From Myxococcus stipitatus DSM 14675 (lineage in GTDB: Bacteria > Myxococcota > Myxococcia > Myxococcales > Myxococcaceae): a stretch of 64,000 nucleotides of DNA. Positions 16,375-25,194 of the stretch are shown piece by piece. The notes under the pieces were generated by a model, which saw nothing but the letters and a program-made list of their open reading frames with translations, had not been told where the DNA came from and did no database searches. The stretch spans positions 7,381,501 through 7,445,500 of the forward strand of contig NC_020126.1 of NCBI RefSeq assembly GCF_000331735.1. The letters are read 5' to 3'. A program made the position numbers and the translations under genes. Positions within the stretch are counted from its first letter, which is position 1; every line of letters starts with the position of its first letter.

Positions 16375-18402
16375 ATGAGTCCACTCAAGACCCAGTCATT
16401 CCTGGCAGCGCTGTCATTGCTGGCCGCATCCTTCGTGGGATGCGGGGCTCCGCCGGAGGAAGCCCCCGCCGCCGACGCAACCGCCACGTCCCAGGCGCTG
16501 GTCGGCCCCTATGATCCGTGGGTCGCCCGCCATGCGCTCACCTCGGCCCAATACCAGACGGAATTCGATACATGGGAAGGACAGGGCTATCGCCTCTCCT
16601 ATGTCAGTGGTTACGAAGACGGGGGCAGCGCGCGCTATGCGGCCATCTGGGAGCAGACGAGTGGCCCGTCCTGGCGCGCCTCCCACGGGCTGACCTCGGC
16701 GCAGTACCAGACCGCGGTCGTCAACCAGAAGGCGCAGGGCTATCGCCCGGTGATGGTCAACGGGTACAGCGTCGGGGGCGTGGCCTACTTCGCGGTCATC
16801 TTCCACGCGGACAACGGCGTGGCGTGGGTGGCGCGTCATGACATGACGTCGGCCCAGTACCAGACGGAGTTCAACAACTGGACGGGACAGGGCTACCGGC
16901 TCGTGCACGTGAGTGGCTACACGTCCGGCGGCGCGGAGCGCTATGCGGCCCTCTGGGACAAGACGAGCGGCCCCTCGTCGCGCGCCTACCACGGCATGAC
17001 GTCCGCCCGGTACCAGTCCACGTTCACCACCAACGCGTCGCAGGGGTATGAGCTGGCGCAGGTCAGCAGCTACAACGTGGGCGGCACGGACCTGTATGCG
17101 GCCATCTTCCACGCGTCCTCGGGGACTCCTTCGGCCGCGCGGCATGGGCTCTCCTCGGCCGGGTATCAGCAGGCCGTGATGGACCTCAAGTACCAGGGGT
17201 ATCGCCCGGTGATGGTGGCGGCGCACAACAACGGGAGTGCGCCCGAGTTCGCCATGCTCTGGCGGAACCTGACGTTCAGCGCGGCCGACCTGGAGCACAT
17301 CAACAGCACCGTCCAGGCGGCGATGAGCAACACGAACACCGTCGGCCTGTCGCTGGCCATCACCCGGCGCGGGCGCCTCGTGTTCGCCAAGGGGTATGGC
17401 CTGGCGGACAAGAGCAACAACACCCCGGTCAACTCCTCGCACCGCTTCCGCGTCGCCAGCGTGTCCAAGCCGATGACGTCCATCGGCATCATGCGGCTGA
17501 TCGAGAGCGGCCAGATCCAGCTGACGGACCGCGTCTTCGGGCGGGGGGCGCTGCTCGGGGAGCTGTACGGCGCGCAGGGCACGTACGCGGACAGCCGCGT
17601 CCTGAACATCACCGTCCAGCAGTTGCTCGAGCACACCGCGGGCGGCTGGGACAACGACGGCGGCGATGGCTCGGGGGACCCCATGTTCATGAACACGGCC
17701 ATGAACCACGCGCAGCTCATCCAGTGGGTGCTGCAGAACGTGCCGCTCGAGTTCGCGCCTGGGACGCGGTACCAGTACTCGAACTTCGGCTACAGCGTGC
17801 TGGGCCGCATCATCGAGCGCGTCACGGGGTTGCCCTATGACACGTACATGCGCAACACCGTGTTCACGCCCAGCGGCGCCACCAGCTTCGCGGTGGGCGG
17901 CGACACGCTGAGCGCGCGTCTGCCCAACGAGGTCGTCTACTACCAGCAGGGCGCGGGGGCCTCCAATCCGTACGGTATGCCGGTGCGGCGCATGGATGCG
18001 CACGGCGGCTGGGTCGTCACGCCCATCGACGCGGTGCGCGTCGCGGTGCGAGCGGATGGGTTCGCCACCGTCCCGGACCTGCTGAACGCGACGAGCATCG
18101 CCACGATGACCACCCGCACGACGGCGCTCGACAATGGTGGCAACGCCGTCAACTACGCCAAGGGCTGGTCGGTGAACAGCCTCCCCAACTGGTGGCACAA
18201 CGGCTACGTCCCCGGCACCCTGGCGCTGCTGGTCCGGACCGATGACCGCTACGGCCCCAGCAACACCGATGCGTTCACCTGGTCCGCGATGACCAACTCC
18301 GACAACACGTCCGGCTCGGGCACGCCCGACATCAACCTGGACAGCCTCATGTGGAACGTCGTGAACGGCGTCAGCGCCTGGCCCGCGCACAACCTGTTCT
18401 GA
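16375..18402 (+). CDS. Lipoprotein serine hydrolase, polyglycine hydrolase-like, copy 2
   Basis: 675 aa; ATG 16375 follows AGGAG. The signal peptide ends SFVGC (lipoprotein). Five BTRD1-like repeats occupy about residues 49-303 and are more regular than in copy 1 (LTSAQYQTEF recurs). The catalytic domain has S362-V-S-K365 and Y468-S-N470. It is collinear with and highly similar to the preceding gene across its whole length, so this is a tandem duplication, 231 bp apart. A hairpin follows the stop. Likely extracellular or outer-membrane peptidase or esterase acting on glycine-rich or cell-wall substrates; the exact substrate is inferred from architecture only. Confidence 0.88.
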   Translation: MSPLKTQSFLAALSLLAASFVGCGAPPEEAPAADATATSQALVGPYDPWVARHALTSAQYQTEFDTWEGQGYRLSYVSGYEDGGSARYAAIWEQTSGPSWRASHGLTSAQYQTAVVNQKAQGYRPVMVNGYSVGGVAYFAVIFHADNGVAWVARHDMTSAQYQTEFNNWTGQGYRLVHVSGYTSGGAERYAALWDKTSGPSSRAYHGMTSARYQSTFTTNASQGYELAQVSSYNVGGTDLYAAIFHASSGTPSAARHGLSSAGYQQAVMDLKYQGYRPVMVAAHNNGSAPEFAMLWRNLTFSAADLEHINSTVQAAMSNTNTVGLSLAITRRGRLVFAKGYGLADKSNNTPVNSSHRFRVASVSKPMTSIGIMRLIESGQIQLTDRVFGRGALLGELYGAQGTYADSRVLNITVQQLLEHTAGGWDNDGGDGSGDPMFMNTAMNHAQLIQWVLQNVPLEFAPGTRYQYSNFGYSVLGRIIERVTGLPYDTYMRNTVFTPSGATSFAVGGDTLSARLPNEVVYYQQGAGASNPYGMPVRRMDAHGGWVVTPIDAVRVAVRADGFATVPDLLNATSIATMTTRTTALDNGGNAVNYAKGWSVNSLPNWWHNGYVPGTLALLVRTDDRYGPSNTDAFTWSAMTNSDNTSGSGTPDINLDSLMWNVVNGVSAWPAHNLF

Positions 18403-18418
18403 CCAGGGTTGTGGGAAG

Positions 18419-18455
18419 AGGACCGGCGGGGCTCGAGAGGGCCTTCGCCGGTCCT
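18419..18455 (+). terminator. Hairpin terminator after the serine hydrolase pair
   Basis: AGGACCGGCG (18419-18428) pairs perfectly with CGCCGGTCCT (18446-18455) across a 17-nt loop, 17 bp after the stop of copy 2. There is no long T-run, which is normal in such G+C-rich DNA. Confidence 0.6.
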
Positions 18456-18569
18456 TGGCGTTTGGGCCGGTCCGAATCAGGGCGGGATTCGTCCTATATG
18501 CCCCCTACCGTGCATGCTCGGTGGGCCCGCGTGGGGCCCTCGATATCCATCCTGAACGGAGCCGGTGGC

Positions 18570-19055
18570 GTGCGGATACAGGGACAGAACGACGGGGCGC
18601 GGGACTTCGACTTCCTCATGGGCTCCTGGCGGGTTCACAACCGCCGGCTCCGGGAGCGGCTGAAGGATTGCTCGGAGTGGATCTCCTTCGAGTCCTCCGC
18701 CGAGGAGCGGCCCCTTCCGGGCGGACTCGGCAACCAGGAGACCTATCGCAGCGAGTTCTGGCCCGGGTTCGTGGGCGTGGCCCTGCGCGTCTACAACCCC
18801 GCGACGAAGCAGTGGTCCATCACGTGGGTGGATAACCGGAGCCACACCATCGACCCGGCCGTCGTGGGCAGCTTCTCGGGCGACGTGGGCACGTTCGAGA
18901 CGAGCGACACCTTCGAGGGCCGCCCCATCCGCGTGCGCTTCACCTGGACCCGACTGGGCCCGGACACCGCTCGCTGGGAACAGGCCTTCTCTCCCGACAA
19001 CGGCCTGAGCTGGGAGACCAACTGGGTGATGGACTTCACGCGCTTGAAGGAATGA
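18570..19055 (+). CDS. DUF1579-like calycin-fold protein
   Basis: 161 aa from GTG 18570, with CGGA 8 nt upstream; an ATG at 18498 in the same frame would add 24 poorly coding-looking residues. The start DFDFLMGSWRVHNRRLRERL and the strand series (YRSEFWPGFVGVALRVY, WSITWVDNR, FEGRPIRVRFTWTRL, WEQAFSPDNGLSWETNW) are typical of DUF1579-like, lipocalin-type barrels that may bind small hydrophobic ligands. No signal peptide. Convergent with the DUF2306 gene. Function unknown. Confidence 0.7.
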   Translation: MRIQGQNDGARDFDFLMGSWRVHNRRLRERLKDCSEWISFESSAEERPLPGGLGNQETYRSEFWPGFVGVALRVYNPATKQWSITWVDNRSHTIDPAVVGSFSGDVGTFETSDTFEGRPIRVRFTWTRLGPDTARWEQAFSPDNGLSWETNWVMDFTRLKE

Positions 19056-19079
19056 GCGCGCGGAACTCCCAACCCCAGG

Positions 19080-19706
19080 TCACGAAGACGCGAGCACTCG
19101 CGCCGGGCGCTGTCCGCGCGTGAGGAGGTAGGCCACGCCCAGATTGGGGACCCAGCAGAGCCAAGCGACGATGCGATAGGCCGAGATGAAGTCGCCCGTC
19201 CCTCGCACCAGGAAGGGCAGCCAGAGCCGCAGCGTGACAGCCGCGAAGCAGGCCGCATAGCTGTAGACCATCATGCGCCGGTGCTCCTCGATGCGCCGGT
19301 TCTTGATGTGCCACCAGGCGGAGGCCGTGGTGGAGAGCCAGACGAGGGCCAGGCTGATGAAGCCCGCCGCGGCGACGAAGCCTCCCGTGGCGAAGAAGCC
19401 GACGTAGAGGCCCGTGAGCCCGCTCACCAGCACCGCCCCGACGTAGACCTTTCCGAGGAACCGGTGCACCCCCGGGACCTTGAGCCGCAGCCTCGCGATA
19501 AACTGCGTCCAGCCGACGAACAGCGCGAGCCCTCCCAACGCGAGGTGCGTGTAGAAGGCCGCGTTCCAGACGGGACTCGTCAGCAGCTCCAGCCCCTTCC
19601 TCGCACGAAAGCCCGAGTTCGGGTCCGTGAAGAGGTAGATGCTCGGGTAGAGGCCCACACCCAGGCAGAGGACGGCGAAGAGAACCCAGAGTGCCTTGTT
19701 CTTCAT
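19080..19706 (-). CDS. DUF2306 family integral membrane protein
   Basis: 208 aa from ATG 19706; a GTG 51 bp earlier is possible but adds a non-family N-terminus. Five to six hydrophobic helices are visible (ALWVLFAVLCLGVGLYPSIY, LALGGLALFVGW, VYVGAVLVSGLTGLYVGFF, AAGFISLALVWL, AACFAAVTLRLWLPF). The IKNRRIEEHRRMMVYSYA loop with conserved histidine is the DUF2306 signature and recalls heme-coordinating membrane folds. Inner membrane. Divergent from the large carboxypeptidase-regulatory-like gene. Function not established for the family. Confidence 0.8.
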   Translation of the reverse strand: MKNKALWVLFAVLCLGVGLYPSIYLFTDPNSGFRARKGLELLTSPVWNAAFYTHLALGGLALFVGWTQFIARLRLKVPGVHRFLGKVYVGAVLVSGLTGLYVGFFATGGFVAAAGFISLALVWLSTTASAWWHIKNRRIEEHRRMMVYSYAACFAAVTLRLWLPFLVRGTGDFISAYRIVAWLCWVPNLGVAYLLTRGQRPARVLASS

Positions 19707-20025
19707 CGGGAGATTCGTGGCTCGGAAGTGGGCGGTACGGTGCCGGAGATGAAACACCAGGAACAGCGCGCCGTGTTACCCGGTCCCTGCGCCGCGCGCT
19801 GGCCTGGCCACTACGTCCACGAGGTGGATGCGATTTCCTCGCGAGAGAGAATCCTCGCGCCGCCGAGCCCCCTCCCTCCAACCCGTAGGCACATGTAACC
19901 CTCCGAGGACGGCCAGGCCCCCTCCCCGCCTCGAGACTCCACCCCGGTCCGCCAGACCTGTCCTGGCCGCCGACCCGGGCGGCATGCTCTCCTTCCAGCC
20001 ATCCGCTTGAGGGGACATCGCGAGC
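19707..20025. other. Divergent intergenic region
   Basis: 319 bp between the DUF2306 gene (leftward) and the 1013-aa gene (rightward). It is as G+C-rich as the genes; I see no small gene, strong dyad or recognisable promoter box beyond the start-proximal AGGGGA before 20026. Confidence 0.4.
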
Positions 20026-23000
20026 ATGAGTCAGGACATGAGCACGGCGAAGCGTGGGAGGTGGCTGGGGCGGGTCGGTGTCCTGGTCCTGGTGCTCGGA
20101 GCCGCCGTCACATGGACCGTGGTGTCCAAGCCACTCGCGGCCCCCGAGACGACGCCCTCCACCGCCGTGCCCTCCCAGCGGCCCCCGCCAGTCTGGGCCG
20201 CGTCCCCTCCCTCGGGAGACGCGCGCATCACCGGCACGCTGCGCGAGGACAAGAGCCCCGTCCCTGGGGCACGCGTCTTCGCCTCCCGAAGCATCTCCGA
20301 GCAGGTCCTCGCGGAGGTGATGCCCTGCATCCCGCGTGAGTCGACCGCCCCCGGCGAATCCGTCGCCTCCGCGGGGGACCCGCCCTGCTGGGCACTGGAC
20401 CCCGAGGAGCTGCGCGAGCAGGTGGACATCTACGCCCGGGCGGCCCGCCCGCTCACCGAAGCCACCACCAGCAAGGACGGCGCCTTCACCCTGGAAGGGC
20501 TCGCGGACGGGAAGGTCATGCTCTGGGCCCTCGCCGATACAGGGGCGGCCCTCCTGCCAGAGGTCGCGGTGGGCACAGAGAACGTGTCCCTGTCACTCGA
20601 AGCGGGCACCACGTTCCGCGGACAGGTCGTGAGCACCCCGGACGAGAAGCCCATCGCCAACGCGCGCGTCTTCCTCCTGGGCCACTCACAGCTGCTCTTC
20701 TTCGAGGCAACGACGGATGCCCAGGGCCGGTACGCCTTCGGGATGCTCCCACAAGCCACCTACGCCGCCGTGGTGATGGCGGAGGGCTGGGGCAGCCAGG
20801 TCTTCTGGCACGGGGGACTGCTGCGAGACCGCGTGCTGCTGGGAAGCCCCGCGCGCTTCGCGGGACGCGTCGTGTCCCCCCAAGGCCACCCCGTCGCGGG
20901 CATCCAGGTCGAGCTGGAGCGGGACAGCGCCGACACCCGGGCCGCGACCCTCACCGACTCCGAGGGGCGCTTCAGCCTCACGGTGCCGAAAGCAGTTTCC
21001 GGCTGGCTCTTCGCGGAGCGCCCTTCGCACGGTGACTTCGGCCGCATCTACACACCTCCCGGTGAGGACCTGGTCCTCGAGCTCGAGGCGGGAATCCACC
21101 TGGAAGGCACCGTGCGAGACGAGGAGGGCCGGTCCATCCCAGGCGCCCAGGTGACGGCCCTTCGCCTGGGGGCGGCGAGGTCTCCACAGCTCTCCACTGT
21201 CACGGACTCCGCGGGGCGCTATCGCCTGGGGCCCCTGGAGCCCATGGCCTTCGTGAACAGGGAGGCCTTCCGCAAGGCCCACCCGGAAGTCCACGGGACG
21301 CCTCTTCAGCGCGAGGTCTCCGTCCAAGCCGCCCACTACCTCGACGACTCCAGGATTCACGAAGGGGGGGTGAACACGCCCCCCATGGACTTCACGCTCA
21401 AGCGCGCGGCCACCGTGGAGGGAATCGCGGTGGACCCCGAGGGACGTCCCCTGCGGGACGTGATGGTGATGCTCGCCGTCAACAAGGGGGACCCCGAGAA
21501 CCCTTCCACCCAACATGGCGAAGCAACCCTCACGGATGAGTCGGGGCGCTTCTCGGTGGATATCGACGGGGAGGGAGAAGGCTGGATTGACGCCGAGTCG
21601 GAGGACTTCACGATGGACTCCGTGGACGTGACGATTCCCTCGCGGGGCCTGCGACTGGTGCTCGACCCTCGCTCCACCCTTCCGGGGCGGGTGGTCGACG
21701 CGGAGGAGAGGCCCGTGCCCAACGTCTTCGTCTACCTGTACGTCGGAGGGGATGACGCCATCCGGGGGATGGAGACCTCGGATGACGAGGGGCGCTTCGT
21801 CTTCAAGGACCTCTCGCCGGGGCCGTACACCCTGAAGGCCTCGCTCTGGACCGGGGGGAACGCCACGCAGCGAGAGCTCGTCCAGCAGGCGGAGGTGCGC
21901 GAGGGCGAAGCCTCCGCGCCCGTCGTCCTGCGACTGGAAGCGGGGCGCTCGTTGCAAGGGCTCGTCGTCGACACCGAAGGGCGCCCGCTCTCCGACGTGA
22001 GGGTGCTCGCCAAGGCCATCGTCGAGGGCTCGCTGGACGGGGAGTCCTTCGACGCGACCTACAGCCCGAATGGAGTCCCCTCCAACGCCGAGGGCCGCTT
22101 CGTCCTGCGAGACTTGTCCGAGCCCCAATACGGGCTGGCCGTCGCCTCGGAGCGCTACCGACTGGACCCCGCGCGCTCTCGGGGAGGGACCCTGGTGGGG
22201 AAATCCTACCGGGTCGCGCGAGATGCCGCGGAGCTCCGGCTGGTGATGACGCGAGAGCCTCGGGTGCGTGGGCGGCTGGTCCAGGAGGATGGCTCCCCCC
22301 TGCCGGAGGCGCAGGTGGGCCCGCGTGGCGCCACCGCGAAGGACGGGAGCTTCGACGTGCCACGGGATGAGCTGGACGATGAGCGGCTGATCATCGAGCA
22401 CCGGGACTTCATGCCCCTGGTCCGGGAGCTCGCCGCTCGTGGCAAGGGTGACCAGGACTTCGGGACGCTCACGATGTCGGTGGGCAGGACGGTGCGCGGC
22501 GTCCTGAGGGACCCCGACACGGGGAAACCCTTTACGGGCCGCCTCCAGGGCCCGGAGGGCGAGGCCATCGGCACGATTCCCCTCCTGGTCATGCTCGAGC
22601 CCGATGACGGCCGGCTCGCGGGAACACGCGCGGGCCACCTCCCCATGCAGACGGAGGACGACGGAACACTCGTGCTGAAGCACCTTCAATCGGTGCCGCT
22701 CATGATGGAGGTGATTGCGCGCCCCCATTACCTCCCCTTGCGCATGAGGCTGGGCCCGAATCAGGAATCCTTCGACGTGTCGCTGGTGCGTGGCGCCGCC
22801 GTGGAGGTGGTGATTCGCGACCTCGAGGGCAAGCCCATCCCCGCGGAGGTGACGCTCACGCCGAAGGAGCCGAAAGGAGACAACGAGGCGGTGAAGTTTC
22901 CCACGTACACCGGCAGCTTCACGACGAACATGCTGGTGCCGGGGCTCTACGTCGCGCAGACCCGGGTTCTCGATGGCGCGAACCCAGGGCTCGTCTTCGC

Positions 23001-23067
23001 CCCCACTCCGCTGCGCATCCCCGTCGGCGGCGCGGCGTCCTTCACGCTGACGCCCATCCGTCCCTAG
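20026..23067 (+). CDS. Carboxypeptidase-regulatory-like multidomain protein
   Basis: 1013 aa. An N-terminal membrane anchor (VGVLVLVLGAAVTWTVVS, residues about 18-35) is followed by a Pro-rich spacer and about eight to nine repeats of 80-100 residues. Each repeat has the G.V.D..G.P...V.V......T.DSEGRF....L pattern of carboxypeptidase D regulatory-like (transthyretin-type) domains, for example GRVVSPQGHPVAGIQVELER. These domains usually present surfaces or tether other factors; no enzymatic motif is visible. The family is greatly expanded in myxobacteria. The protein probably lies in the periplasm, anchored in the inner membrane. Stops 3 bp before the convergent gene's end. Confidence 0.85.
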   Translation: MSQDMSTAKRGRWLGRVGVLVLVLGAAVTWTVVSKPLAAPETTPSTAVPSQRPPPVWAASPPSGDARITGTLREDKSPVPGARVFASRSISEQVLAEVMPCIPRESTAPGESVASAGDPPCWALDPEELREQVDIYARAARPLTEATTSKDGAFTLEGLADGKVMLWALADTGAALLPEVAVGTENVSLSLEAGTTFRGQVVSTPDEKPIANARVFLLGHSQLLFFEATTDAQGRYAFGMLPQATYAAVVMAEGWGSQVFWHGGLLRDRVLLGSPARFAGRVVSPQGHPVAGIQVELERDSADTRAATLTDSEGRFSLTVPKAVSGWLFAERPSHGDFGRIYTPPGEDLVLELEAGIHLEGTVRDEEGRSIPGAQVTALRLGAARSPQLSTVTDSAGRYRLGPLEPMAFVNREAFRKAHPEVHGTPLQREVSVQAAHYLDDSRIHEGGVNTPPMDFTLKRAATVEGIAVDPEGRPLRDVMVMLAVNKGDPENPSTQHGEATLTDESGRFSVDIDGEGEGWIDAESEDFTMDSVDVTIPSRGLRLVLDPRSTLPGRVVDAEERPVPNVFVYLYVGGDDAIRGMETSDDEGRFVFKDLSPGPYTLKASLWTGGNATQRELVQQAEVREGEASAPVVLRLEAGRSLQGLVVDTEGRPLSDVRVLAKAIVEGSLDGESFDATYSPNGVPSNAEGRFVLRDLSEPQYGLAVASERYRLDPARSRGGTLVGKSYRVARDAAELRLVMTREPRVRGRLVQEDGSPLPEAQVGPRGATAKDGSFDVPRDELDDERLIIEHRDFMPLVRELAARGKGDQDFGTLTMSVGRTVRGVLRDPDTGKPFTGRLQGPEGEAIGTIPLLVMLEPDDGRLAGTRAGHLPMQTEDDGTLVLKHLQSVPLMMEVIARPHYLPLRMRLGPNQESFDVSLVRGAAVEVVIRDLEGKPIPAEVTLTPKEPKGDNEAVKFPTYTGSFTTNMLVPGLYVAQTRVLDGANPGLVFAPTPLRIPVGGAASFTLTPIRP

Positions 23068-23070
23068 TCG

Positions 23071-23676
23071 TCACTTCCCAATCTTCACGACGCAGTCGCC
23101 CAGCTCCAGCAGGAGCGGCTGCAACGCGGAGACGCTCCAGCGCTCGCCCGGGGTCGAGGAGCAGGTTCCTCCAGCGCGAGTCTCCCCCTCCACCACCTCG
23201 ATGAAGTAGCGGGGATGGTGGCCACCGCCCACCGTCACCTGGGCGTGGACCGGTGCCACTCCCTCCCGGTCCACGACGATGCGGTTGGTGCTCGCCCGGC
23301 CGAGGGTGACGGGCCTCGACCACGTCTGACGTGTACCGCCGAGCTCCACCGTGCCGAGGAGGGTTCCATCCTTCGCGCTCACGGTCGCCAGGATGCGCCC
23401 CATCACCACGCGCCAGTACAAAAGCTCCGCGGGAAAGGGACGCTCATCGCCCCAGGCGAGTGTGCCGGACTCGGGGTGGACGCGGAGCGTCTCGAAGTTC
23501 TCCGGGACACTCAGCCAGTCGCGCGTCTGGATGGAGAGGTCCGGGGTTCGCTTCTTGTTCCATTCGTATTCGAAGAGGAAGGCGCTCAGGTCCACTTCCC
23601 CCGCGCGCCCGTCGCTGAAGCGCAGGTCCACGGCGAAGGGCGCGACACAGCGGGCTTCGAGAATGACTGCGGCCAT
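23071..23676 (-). CDS. DUF2442 domain fused to FHA-like domain
   Basis: 201 aa from ATG 23676, which has GGAGGGA 6 nt upstream; an earlier in-frame ATG at 23712 lacks a site. Residues 1-75 (APFAVDLRFSDGRAGEVDLS, then HPESGTLAWGDE) match DUF2442, a small domain common in toxin-antitoxin and regulator contexts. Residues about 95-201 contain VTLGRASTNRIVVDREGVAPVHAQV, the GRxxxN...HA core of FHA phosphothreonine-binding domains (the usual VSxxHA Ser is Ala-Pro here). Fusion of the two is unusual. Cytoplasmic. No kinase gene is adjacent. Confidence 0.7.
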   Translation of the reverse strand: MAAVILEARCVAPFAVDLRFSDGRAGEVDLSAFLFEYEWNKKRTPDLSIQTRDWLSVPENFETLRVHPESGTLAWGDERPFPAELLYWRVVMGRILATVSAKDGTLLGTVELGGTRQTWSRPVTLGRASTNRIVVDREGVAPVHAQVTVGGGHHPRYFIEVVEGETRAGGTCSSTPGERWSVSALQPLLLELGDCVVKIGK

Positions 23677-23708
23677 CCGGATTCCCTCCGTCCAAGCAGT
23701 GACACGAC

Positions 23709-24506
23709 TCATCGCAAGAGCGAGCTGACGCCGCCATCCACGATCATCGAGTGTCCGGTGACGAAAGACGAGGCCTCCGAGCAGAGCCAGAGCGCCGCGG
23801 CGGCTGCCTCGGAGGCGTCACCGATGCGCCCCATCGGGATGAACTGCTTGATCTGCTCCCGAAGCGCGGCGCTCGCCCCCGCATCCCCGCCCGTCAGTTG
23901 GTCCACGGCACCGTCCAGCATGGGTGTCTCGAAGGAGCCCGCCACCAGCGTGTTCACCCGGATGCCCAGCCGCGCGTACTCCTGCGCGGCCGTCTTCGTC
24001 AGCGCGATGACCCCAGCCTTCGCCGCGGGATAGAACCCCTGCCCTCCCACACCCCCCAGGCCCGCGACGGAGGAGGTGTTGACCAGGACGCCGCCTCGAG
24101 GCGACTGCGCCAGCATGGCTCGCACCTCGTGCTTCATGCACAACCAGACGCCTCGCATGTGGACGTTCACCGTCTCGTCGAAGTCGGTGAGTTCCTGCGA
24201 ATGGAGCGGCCCGAGGTGTCTCCCCATCGCGCCCGCGTTGTTGAACGCGCAGTCCAGCCGACCATGGGCCTCCACCGTCTGCCGTACGAGCGCCTCCACC
24301 TGACTCTCGTCCGAGACATCGCAGCGGATGAACCGCGCCTCGCCCCCTCGGGCGCGAATCTCCCGGACCACCTCCTCGCCCGGATCCACACGCCGGGCGG
24401 AGACGACGACACGCGCGCCCTCCTGGGCGAACGCGAGCGCCGCCGCTCGACCAATCCCCGAGGAACCTCCCGTCACCAGGACCACCTTGTTCTCGAACAT
24501 CCTCAT
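23709..24506 (-). CDS. SDR family NAD(P)-dependent oxidoreductase
   Basis: 265 aa, classical short-chain dehydrogenase size. The cofactor motif TGGSSGIG is at residues 12-19, NNAG near 90, and the catalytic Ser plus YxxxK (NTSSVAG, then FYPAAK) near 140-160. The C-terminal IRVNTLVAGSFETPML is the usual substrate-loop region. Its ATG overlaps the stop of the TetR gene by 4 bp (ATGA), so the two are translationally coupled. The regulator probably controls this enzyme and its own gene through the operator at 25153-25174. Substrate unknown, probably an alcohol or ketone. Confidence 0.9.
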   Translation of the reverse strand: MRMFENKVVLVTGGSSGIGRAAALAFAQEGARVVVSARRVDPGEEVVREIRARGGEARFIRCDVSDESQVEALVRQTVEAHGRLDCAFNNAGAMGRHLGPLHSQELTDFDETVNVHMRGVWLCMKHEVRAMLAQSPRGGVLVNTSSVAGLGGVGGQGFYPAAKAGVIALTKTAAQEYARLGIRVNTLVAGSFETPMLDGAVDQLTGGDAGASAALREQIKQFIPMGRIGDASEAAAAALWLCSEASSFVTGHSMIVDGGVSSLLR

Positions 24507-25111
24507 GGTGCCGCCTCCTTCAGTCCGAACCTGCGCAGCAGGCGTTGCTTGACGGAATCGGTGGGAAAGGCCGCGCCCGGCGCCTTCACGAGCAGCCCCA
24601 GCGCCAGCCCGTTCAGGGCCGACTGGAAGACGAGTGCGTCCAGCCGCGGGTCGTCGCTGCCGGACTCGGTGAAGAGCGCGACGAGCTGACCCGTGACGCG
24701 GGCGAACTCCGGCGCGAGCGCCTCCTCCGCGCGCCGCAGCGCCGGAGTGGCTCCGGGTTGCAACAGCAACGCGAAGTACAGCCGGTACAGCTCGTGGTTC
24801 TGGACAATCTGCTCCACGGAGCTGTCGACGATGTACCTCAGCTTCTCCTCGGCGCTGACGTCCGATGGCACTGCCGCGTAGGTCGCCGCGGCCTCGCGCA
24901 GCCGGTCCTCCATCAGCCCCTGAAGCAGCGCATCCTTGCTCGGGTAGTAGTTGTAGATGAGCCCCTTGGAGACACCCGCGCGCTTGGCAATCTCCGCGAT
25001 GGAGGCCGCGTGGAAGCCCTTCTCGATGAACAGCTCGAGCGCCGCGCGGCGGATGGCCGTGCTGGAGCGCTCGCGCATCTGCCGGTTCTGCTCGACGGCC
25101 CTCGGCGACAT
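24503..25111 (-). CDS. TetR family transcriptional repressor
   Basis: 202 aa from ATG 25111 with GGAGGGTGG upstream (a GTG five codons earlier is less likely). Residues about 15-60 form the TetR helix-turn-helix: RRAALELFIEKGFHAASIAE and AKRAGVSKGLIYNYYPSKDA. The rest is the variable helical ligand domain. It is the first gene of a two-gene operon with the SDR. A 22-bp palindrome 42 bp upstream of the ATG is very likely its operator, implying autorepression relieved by a small-molecule ligand related to the SDR substrate. Confidence 0.9.
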   Translation of the reverse strand: MSPRAVEQNRQMRERSSTAIRRAALELFIEKGFHAASIAEIAKRAGVSKGLIYNYYPSKDALLQGLMEDRLREAAATYAAVPSDVSAEEKLRYIVDSSVEQIVQNHELYRLYFALLLQPGATPALRRAEEALAPEFARVTGQLVALFTESGSDDPRLDALVFQSALNGLALGLLVKAPGAAFPTDSVKQRLLRRFGLKEAAP

Positions 25112-25152
25112 CCGTCCACCCTCCACCCTGGGAGAATGGACTCGAAGCTAAT

Positions 25153-25174
25153 ATTGACTGACCGGACGGTCAAT
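25153..25174. promoter_or_regulatory. Probable TetR operator palindrome
   Basis: ATTGACTGACCGGACGGTCAAT is a 22-bp dyad with 18 of 22 positions symmetrical (arms ATTGAC/GTCAAT, centre CCGG). The TTGAC-GACCGG-GTCAA form is common for TetR-family sites. It lies 42 bp upstream of the leftward TetR-SDR operon. Confidence 0.75.
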
Positions 25175-25194
25175 GAATAGGACCGAGGACGGAC

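Noticed and set aside
14230-18390. Two long leftward frames opposite the serine hydrolase pair.
   Set aside because: Arg/Gly/Ala-rich shadow without ribosome sites. They mirror each other only because the genes they oppose are duplicates.
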